Source: Populus alba
Taxonomy: Eukaryota; Streptophyta; Magnoliopsida; Malpighiales; Salicaceae
Length of the DNA: 64,000 nt
Assembly (NCBI RefSeq): GCF_005239225.2
Contig: NC_133289.1
Coordinates: forward strand, 13,872,889-13,936,888
Direction of reading: 5' to 3'
Positions 56,680-64,000 of the stretch are shown piece by piece. The position numbers and the translations under genes were made by a program. Under the pieces are notes generated by a model. That model saw nothing but the letters and a program-made list of their open reading frames with translations, had not been told where the DNA came from and did not search any database. Position 1 is the stretch's first letter. The number at the start of each line of letters is the position of its first letter.

Positions 56680-57350
56680 TCGGACAGTAACAATTCATTC
56701 TCAAGACAGTAACAGTCCAATGTTTATTAATGAGCAATTTTGATTGTTTTAGAGGTAGAACTGGATTCTCCTTCCTTTAAAGAACTTGTAGCCTTGTGTC
56801 TTAGCTTTCCAACAAGACCAATCTGGCTTGAAAAAAAGTTTTATAACTCTAGATATAGTTAAAAATCTGAGGAGAGATTGGACAGTGATAATTCAATGTC
56901 AAGACAGTAACAGTTGGACAGTAATAGTCCAATGTTTGTTAATGAGCAATTTTGACTATATTAGAGGCAGAACTGGCTTCTCATTCCTTTAGAGAACTTG
57001 TAGCCTCGTGTCTTAGCTTTCTAACGAGACCAATCACGCTTGAAAAGAAGTTCTATAACTCTAAATATAGTTAAAAATATGAGGAGAGGTCAGACAGTAA
57101 CAGTTCAATATCAAGACAGTAACAGTTCAATGTCAAGATAGTAACAGTTGAACAGTAACAGTCTAATGTTTGTTAATGAGCAATTTTGACTATCTTAAAG
57201 GCAGAACTGGGTTCTCTTTCCTTCAGAGAACTTGTAGCCTTATGTCTTAGCTTTCCAACGACACCAATTTTTCTTAAAAAAAAGTTATATAACTCTAGAT
57301 ATAGTTAAAAATCCGAGGAGAGATCGGACAATAACAATTCAATGTCAAGA
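56680..57350. repeat. Tandem array, unit 212-234 bp, with nested 24 bp repeats
   Basis: GAACTTGTAGCC occurs at 56782, 56994 and 57228. Units contain GGACAGTAACAGTCCAATGT, GAGCAATTTTGACTAT, GAACTTGTAGCCTxGTGTCT, TAGCTTTCCAACGAGACCAA and AACTCTAGATATAGTTAAAA. The third unit is longer by an additional GACAGTAACAGTTCAATxTCAA sub-repeat. This wording is typical of plant LTR U3 regions. Confidence 0.85.
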
Positions 57351-57520
57351 TAGTATACATTTAATGTATGTTAGGATCCCGGGTAAGGAGATCACTTTGC
57401 ATCAACTAGCATATATTTAGTGTATGTTAGGATCCCGGGTAAAGGGATCACCCTATATTGACTAGCATACATTTAGTGTATATTAGGATCCCGGGTAAGG
57501 GAATTACCTTGCATTAACTC
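57351..57520. repeat. Minisatellite, three 56 bp units
   Basis: GGATCCCGGGTAA at 57374, 57430 and 57486, exactly 56 bp apart. Each unit has ATACATTTAGTGTATxTTA (itself palindromic) before it and GATCACCxTxxATTxACTAGC after it. Confidence 0.9.
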
Positions 57521-59123
57521 CTATGGGGTGATGATGATGATACCAGTGAAATTGGTATCGATAATGTATTAAGCGGAAATAATCATGATTGATCTTATAC
57601 AATCTGGAATAGGGGTTGGTAATAAGAGGGGAAACGGTTTTTAGTAGTTGAACAAGAATAAGATTCTAATGAAAATCAGAAGAGAGAAGTAAACAAAATA
57701 TGAATGCATGTTGCCCTTTTTAAATTGTTAGATATTTGTGTTGTTATATTTAGTGTGATATTCATGTTTCAATAATATGCATTTTATTTCAGGACCATCG
57801 CATGCATGACATGAGTATATCCTAACTTATGTTCACTTCTTGTAATCTAGGTTCTAGGGAGTATACCCTTATATTTTGTAAACATGGAAATGTTTATATA
57901 ACTTAATTTGTATAATTAATGTTTAAACTTGATTAAATGAACTTAACTTTGTAGTTCATCATGTTTTATGCATGCGTATATATATTTTTATCCATCCATA
58001 ATGATATTTGTTATATAATGTATATCATAAATATTGTGGTTGATATATATGATGATGTTTGTGGGATTGAGAGCTAGGATGATTGGGTTGGGATGAAGTT
58101 GGGAGATTCGGGTTATTAGAAGAGTAAATAGGTTTAATGTCGATAACTTGGGACCTTCCAATATAGGGGAGACTCCATCGAAATTTTGGTAGACTTTAAT
58201 ATGAACACCATGAATATATATATATATATATATAGAAAAAAAATTTAATTACTATGTTTTTTGATTGACATGAGATTGTTGTCTTTATCCTAGAATAGGA
58301 GATGTTACACCTATAATTTTTTTAGGGGATAGAAAAAGAAGAACAAAAAAAAAGTCATATGGGTGACAAACCAACTTGCCACAGCCGACACACGCCGAAC
58401 TAGGAGGAAAAGGACATGTCAATGCTTCCAACGAGACAATAGAAGGTCAGGTTTGTCCATTGAAAGGCCTTGCAGGTATTGCCTAAAAGGTGTTGAAGCC
58501 TCCAACGGACTAGCACATAAACAACATGAACCATCAAATTTTTCAATTTAATATTAATTAATGAGGAGAAAGGACCAAATTACCCTTTTAGTTCTAGAAT
58601 ATTTAAAAAATAAAAAACTATGTGAAAGGATTAAAAAAAAAAACTCTTAGACACATGACTTATATTTTATTAATTTCAAGGGTAAATATATCATTTCACT
58701 GTATTTTAAAAAACGAGAAGATAGAAGCACCCTTGATCAACATTTTTAATTATTATTTTTACTTTGGGGTAATTTAATCATTTTATTATTTAAAAAGTAA
58801 AAAAAAAAAAAAAACACATATACACTAGACAATTATATAATGACTCATAGGCCATGAGAAAATTCTGAATTGCTCCTACACAAAGGCATTTTAGTTTTTT
58901 CTTTGAATAGAAATACTATAATTTTACTATAGCAATGAGTAATTTTTAATATATGAATGTATAGTGATTTTCCTACATGTTTAGAGGTTTTTGTTAATAA
59001 AAAACAATCAGTTGCAAGGAACATGTAGTAATCTAACAAAGACAGCAATTCATGAGTAGCCTGAATTGTCCACGCAATGTACAGACTCAACATCTACGAG
59101 AAAAGACTCCATGGACACGATCA
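57521..59123. other. No supported gene
   Basis: AT-rich DNA with a (TA)n run at about 58216-58233. A 62-residue plus frame (58363-58551), Arg/Cys-rich at its start, lies in a GC-richer island but shows no domain I recognise. Confidence 0.4.
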
Positions 59124-59453
59124 TTAACTGGTCAATAATAAGCTCACAAACAATGATTTCTTTACCTGTTTGCAATACAAAATCCGAGCATTTTTGTTTT
59201 TCAACAAGAAGAAGAGTAAAGTCCGCCTCTCCACAGTAAAAAGCAACATGATTTTCCAGCCACCATTTTGAGTTTCGTAAAAAACAATAGCTAGTATTTG
59301 TAATTTCTTATACCTGAGAAGCAAAGCTACTTGCCTAGCATTTCTAATATCTGGTGCTTCCTCTTTCATGAAACCGAAGCCATAAGCGTGCCTGAATAAT
59401 GAAATGATCCCATCATTTTCATTGCACCTCATCGCCATCTTCAGACGTGCCAT
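59124..59453 (-). CDS. Unknown small ORF, possible first exon
   Basis: 109 codons starting MARLKMAMRCNENDGIISLF. I recognise no family. The first 46 or so residues have ordinary protein composition and, read on the minus strand, CTTCTCAG|GTATAAG after VALLLR is a fair splice donor; beyond it the translation becomes Leu/Lys-rich and intron-like. It may therefore be an exon of about 140 bp of a gene extending to the left, or chance. No partner exon was found. Confidence 0.3.
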   Translation of the reverse strand: MARLKMAMRCNENDGIISLFRHAYGFGFMKEEAPDIRNARQVALLLRYKKLQILAIVFYETQNGGWKIMLLFTVERRTLLFFLLKNKNARILYCKQVKKSLFVSLLLTS

Positions 59454-62080
59454 GACACATTCATTCTCCTTATAAGTTTCTTAATTTGTGATCCAAAGGA
59501 CATTCCTCTTCTCTTCCAGCATGCAAATCGATAATTTAATGTGTTATGGAACCAATGAGTTGGTTACACATCACATTATTTTATTAATATAAATATATGT
59601 TTATTATTAATAAAGATTTAATTTATTTTTAATTATCATATAATATAAAATTAATAAATCTAGTATTTGATTTATAAATATAGAGTAAAGATAAAGTTCA
59701 TGACACAAAAATATTTTACAAAGAAAACTATAAAGTTGTTATAATTATAAAATTTATATTGCATCAAAACATTGTTCCTAAAATATTTATGGTCGATACT
59801 CTCTTAATTAAATACTGAATATTTATTATATTCATAGAGATTGATACATATTATATTCTTTCTTTTATGAAAGAAAACAATTGTTATCATAAGTTAAGGT
59901 ATAAAGGATATTTATAACTAATATGTAGGTGTTTGTCATAAAACATGTACACTAAACTGACCCACATGAGAATTCCATATGAAGAGATCACATATGTCTA
60001 TAGAAAGACTCACATGATGATTGTGTAAGTGATCCTTAGACTTGAGATTACTAAGTTATCATTTATAGGAAATGTTATACTTTGATTCTATTACATGTTA
60101 TCTTAATCGAAGTAATGAAGGGGTAGATATTGGGTATATTATAAAGTATATAAAGGTGCTTGAGTGATCAAGAGATGATTCATCACCTTATATGAATTAG
60201 AGAAAATATTTCACATGTTTTCAAATACTATTGACTGAGAAATCCTTAGCCAATGTGGAATGAGATTTGAAAAGAGTTTCAAATCTCATTCAAACAATAA
60301 ATAACTATTGTGTAAAGAACAAACGTGATTTAACATGGCAGATATGCTCCATACTTTAATATTAAATTGAAACATTAGTAATGAAAAGATATTAATTATA
60401 CTAAGAAACTGACATTGATAGGTTAATTCAAACCACTAATTATTTCTCTAATATTTGGAGGATTATGACACATTGCTACACAACACACTTAACTTTCAAA
60501 TATAAATTAATTAATTGTTGAATTTATAATAAATTAATTTTTTTAATTATATTTAATTAGAATTATAATTTATATTTGGGTCAACATATTAGGAACATAA
60601 TGGGTCATACACATTAAGAGCCATTAGTTAGAAATTAAACTAAGATGATTTAATTAAGAATGACTTGATCAAAATATATTTTTAGAAATTAAGGACTATA
60701 AAATAATTAGTATATAGATTATATTTCTGGACCTAGAAAAATTAAAACATGATTGATTTAATTTTCAAAATTATCTTGAATTAATACATGGATATTATTT
60801 AGGAGGCAAATTGATATTTTGTCAATTTATAGGATTTCTTTAAGATTTCTCTATAAATAGTAAGTTGTGCCTCTTATTTTTATATGTGGTTGTCTGTTAG
60901 GAAAAAAAAAATATACAAGTTACAAAATAGAGAGCTACCACTTTAGGCATAGTAATCATTCTCTCCTAAATAGAGATTTAGAATAATTTTCATTGGTAGT
61001 TTGTGTAGATTATTATTAGAGGTCGAATGATTGAAAATTAATTATGGTTTGCAACAACCCAGCCTTTAAAGAATTATTCAAAGTTGAAGAAAATTAAATA
61101 TTATAAATCTTTAAACTATTTTAGATTTATCTAATAAGATCTTAAGAACTCCTGAATAATTTTGTTTTATCGTTTTTGTTGCATGTATAATATTCAGGAA
61201 TCCTACAAAAACCCCAATTTGATATCTATCCATAACTTTTAGGTGCTTTCCACAATTAAAATAGATTTAGTCTTGGAGCTTATTATATTTTATTACGAGT
61301 CATGATTTTGGTCCAGCAAAACATGCATGTTATTTCTAGTTTACATCTTCAAGGGACATACAACAACAATAGTTGGGATTCCCTCCACCATTGACTTGTA
61401 TGGGTTTTTAGGTAGAGTTGAATAATTTGAATACTTTGTAGGTTTTTGAGGAGGAAAGAAAGAGATGAGTATTTTTTAAGTATTATTTTTAATATTAATT
61501 TTAAGAAAAATTACTACACAACAAATAAGAGGGTTTCCCATCTAATTTACTTTTACATATTTTTTATGAATTAATTCCATTTGAAATTCAAATCAATATC
61601 CTAAAAAGAATTTCAAATACAGGAATTGATTTAATCCTATAAACTAAATTCAATTTATAGGGTTACAAACTATATATAAGCAAAATGGAATTAGATAATC
61701 AATGAAGCATGATGAGGAACAATATTTTTTAAAATGTTTATGTAAATAATATACAATTATTCTAGTAAGAATTATATGTATAATTAGTCTAGTTTAGCTT
61801 TCAAGTTTACTTGGCCATTAAGTTTAATATTCCAGAAAGAGGTGCCGAGCCCCCATGAACTCTTAATCAAAGTAAAATTATTCCCCTGAAAAAAATTAAT
61901 GAGCTAATCAAATCCTCTTATCAGTTAAACTCAAGTTTCCATTCTATATTATTAAGTCAAGCATATGAGATATACATAATCCCTGTATTCTAGCCTCTAA
62001 AATAGGATCAAGTCCAAAAAAAAAAAGGAAAAAAATAAAAAAGGAAAAAAAAAGGAAAAAAAATTATACCTCTCTTTTCC
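59454..62080. other. Gene-free, very AT-rich
   Basis: No coding region or clear transposon. From about 62010 to 62070 an A/G tract (repeats of AAAAAGG and AAAAAAAA) abuts the copia fragment. Confidence 0.45.
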
Positions 62081-62566
62081 TTGAGTTTATATCATGCTAT
62101 TGTTGGAAGCTTGTTATATATCATCATTACTCGTCCAGATATTGCATATGTTTTTCATGTTGTTAGTCAGTTTGTTGGTTCTCTTATTCTTGAAAGAGCA
62201 AAAAACTATCTATTACTTCTCAATTCTCAACCGAAACAAAATATCATGATATGGAATCTACTATTAAAGAGATTATTTGGTTATGTTAGTTGCTTGCAGA
62301 TATGGGAGTTTCACTCTCTCATCACATTCCTATGTATTGTGACAACCAGAGTTCTATTTAGATTGCTCACAACTCGGTTTTTCATGAACGAACTAAGCAC
62401 ATTGAGATTGACTGTTATCTTACTCGTCATCATCTCAAGCATAACACCATTACTTTGCCTTTTGTTTCTTTTTCCTTGTAGATTGCAGATTTCTTTACCA
62501 AGTCGCATTTCATTTCTCATTTTTATTTTCTAGTTAGCAAACTCTCGATACTTATAGTTGTCGCAT
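62081..62566 (+). pseudogene. Copia RNase H fragment, 5'-truncated element
   Basis: The plus strand starts YHAIVGSLLYIIITRPDIAY, then FHVVSQFV, the conserved copia RT/RNase H block. In other frames follow ADMGVSLSHHIPMYCDNQSS, AHNSVFHERTKHIEIDCYL and ADFFTKSHFISHF, the RNase H end. There are frameshifts after VSQFV and stops at the former Q codons. The element lacks everything upstream; the break is at the A/G tract. It is a different copia lineage from the one at 5359-10781. Confidence 0.85.
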
Positions 62567-62570
62567 CATA

Positions 62571-62584
62571 AGTTTGAGAGAAGA
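62571..62584 (+). promoter_or_regulatory. Polypurine tract of the copia fragment
   Basis: AGTTTGAGAGAAGA directly before the LTR start TGTTAAATAAC. Confidence 0.65.
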
Positions 62585-62766
62585 TGTTAAATAACATATT
62601 TATCTTGTTTTATTTATTAATGATAGAATACTATTTTTAGCTTAACATATATATAAACTCTTTGTATTTAGATTAAATCATATATTTTTACAAATCAATT
62701 AAAGAGAATTTTAGCCTCTTCTCTTCTGTATTCGTATTTATTTTGTATTAATTGAATTGTTTTAAC
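62585..62766 (+). repeat. 3' LTR of the copia fragment, 182 bp
   Basis: Starts TGTTAAATAACA and ends TTGTTTTAACA, with TATATATAAAC in the middle. The 182 bp length is in the range of short-LTR copia lineages. No second copy in the window. Confidence 0.7.
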
Positions 62767-62779
62767 AATTGACACCAAT

Positions 62780-64000
62780 GACTTCTTCTTCTCGAGCAAC
62801 AACAGTTTGTACACAAACCAACACCCCCACCTTGATCTCAGCCGTGAACAACATCCTCTTGCGGCAACTGTTTGAAGGAGCAGCAACAATGTAGCATTGC
62901 AGTCGTCCCTCTCAGCAGTGCAGCAACTGACATTTTTTTCCTCAGCTGTTCATGGTTTCTATTGAATCATAACAGAAGAGCAACTCTGCACCAGGAAAAC
63001 CATTGTAACTTCATCTCTGCACAACATCAGCAACATCTTAGTCTTCATCAGCTGCCTGCAAACACCTGTTTTTTGTTCAGCAACAGGCTGTTTCTTCTCA
63101 ACAACGGTTCCAGTCATCCCCTCAGCACTAGCTTCATCCTCCTTCCAGCAGCAAGAGCTTTCTTCTCAGTCACAAAAGCTTTTGGTTCCAACCATGAGCA
63201 ACAGTTTACTTTCTTCTCAGTCACCAAAGCTTTTGGTTCCAACCATGAGCAACAGTTTACTCTTCCAATAATAAGAGGCTCTCTCTTCCGGTCACAGCAG
63301 CAGCAGAAGTTCTTTCTCAACACCAGCAGCCCCTTTACACCAGCAACTCCTCACTAACCCAGTCCAACACTGATTCCCCGACAACTTTTCTTGGTCCAGC
63401 CACTGTGACCTCTTCAGCTCCAGCAGCGGTATCTCATGGAAACTACAGCTTCATAGCCACCATCATCAACGGCAAGCTCATCGGTCAACCATCCACCATT
63501 TGCTCTCCTTGACAAAGCCATGACAGACCAACAGTTGCCTCTGTATCCTCACCGTCAGCGAAGCAGCTCCTCCAACAAACTCTCCTCTGCACAACAACCC
63601 CTTCTCCTTCAGCAGCAGTGATCCTCTCTGCATCAGCAACTTGAGCCGCGAATTTCTCTGCATTAGCGTTTCAGCCACTCCTTCTCGGTAGTGCTAGCCA
63701 CAGCCGAGAGTTCCAATATTCTGGTAGCTGCATTTTAATTCATGCGATTTGTCTTCTTGTGTTTTTGGCCATTTGCAGGTTTGGTCCTTAAATTTTAGAA
63801 GTCTCTTCAATCACATGCCTCATGTTTGTATGCTAGTTTATATGATTTACACCTAACTCGAGTGAAATATTGCTTAATATTATCTTATTTTTGTGACTTG
63901 ATTTGATCATGTGATTGTAGGACATGTAAGTGATTTTTTTTTCTTTGCTCAATTTTTTTGTGTTTTTGCCAAACATAGTTTTAATTTTTATTTTTTTATA
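62780..64000 (+). other. CAG/CTT-rich leader-like DNA, no firm gene
   Basis: About 62780-63720 is rich in CAGCAAC, CTTCTCAG and CCTCTTC phrases, unlike its AT-rich surroundings, with a 161-residue frame (62872-63357) of Ser, Gln, Leu and Phe. It contains a 51 bp direct repeat. This looks like the transcribed leader of an LTR element or a UTR rather than a coding exon. After about 63730 the DNA is T-rich. Confidence 0.4.
63161..63262. repeat. Direct repeat, two 51 bp units
   Basis: TCTTCTCAGTCAC.AAAGCTT begins at 63161 and 63212; both continue TTGGTTCCAACCATGAGCAA and CAGTTTACT. One or two differences. Confidence 0.9.

Noticed and set aside
58363..58551. Arg/Cys-rich 62-residue frame
   Set aside because: Short, no domain, no conserved cysteine spacing that I recognise, and surrounded by non-coding AT-rich DNA.
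62872..63357. 161-residue Ser/Gln/Phe-rich frame
   Set aside because: Composition follows CAGCAAC/CTTCTC repeats and a 51 bp duplication; the same region has minus-strand frames of similar length.

Overview
The window looks like repeat-dense nuclear DNA from a woody eudicot. A poplar or willow (Salicaceae) origin is my best guess. It rests on the very AT-rich intergenic DNA, on a common MITE-like repeat I associate with poplar, and on a plant-type LRR receptor kinase with a correctly spliced-looking intron; a database search would be needed to name the species. There are no bacterial-style operons, rRNA genes, CRISPR arrays or tRNA genes that I can recognise. I found no gene that I can call intact and functional.

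Layout. 1-5358: a decayed LRR receptor-like (inactive) kinase gene on the minus strand, with one recognisable intron (617-4290) and an 850 bp inverted-repeat transposon in an exon. 5359-10781: a decayed Ty1/copia element (coding minus) inserted in the same exon. 10782-17730: mostly AT-rich DNA with MITEs and simple repeats. 17731-21340: a probable 3.6 kb solo LTR (plus) carrying three 328 bp tandem repeats, its 3' end later duplicated in tandem (295 bp unit). 21700-23736: little of note apart from a 90 bp duplication.

23737-37317: an old Ty3/gypsy pol gene (minus) split by an 11.2 kb insertion at 25721-36940. That insertion is the most interesting object. It has 2.9 kb LTRs, a perfect 5 bp target duplication (ATGAC), a primer-binding-site candidate, a gag-only coding region of the Tat/Ogre type, two tandem arrays, and a polypurine tract with five upstream look-alikes. 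It is a gag-only, non-autonomous element of the kind described as TR-GAG.

37318-51410: a LINE 3' fragment (minus) interrupted first by a 5.3 kb chromodomain-bearing Ty3/gypsy element (37934-43202, plus, initiator-Met-tRNA primer site) and then by a 7.6 kb Athila-type deletion derivative (43616-51201, minus, Asp-tRNA primer site, target duplication GCAAG). 51411-52247: a second copy of the DNA next to the LINE, with a MITE. 52248-54952: a probable 2.7 kb solo LTR (minus), related at its 3' end to the large LTRs above. 56680-57520: two tandem arrays. 59124-59453: a small unexplained ORF. 62081-62766: the 3' end of a copia element with a 182 bp LTR. 62780-64000: CAG/CTT-rich, spliced-leader-like DNA.

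The pieces form a nested pile: kinase gene hit by an inverted-repeat element and copia; old gypsy hit by LINE and by the gag-only element; LINE hit by the chromodomain element and Athila. All coordinates of decayed elements come from reading by eye; percentages and ages are not computed.
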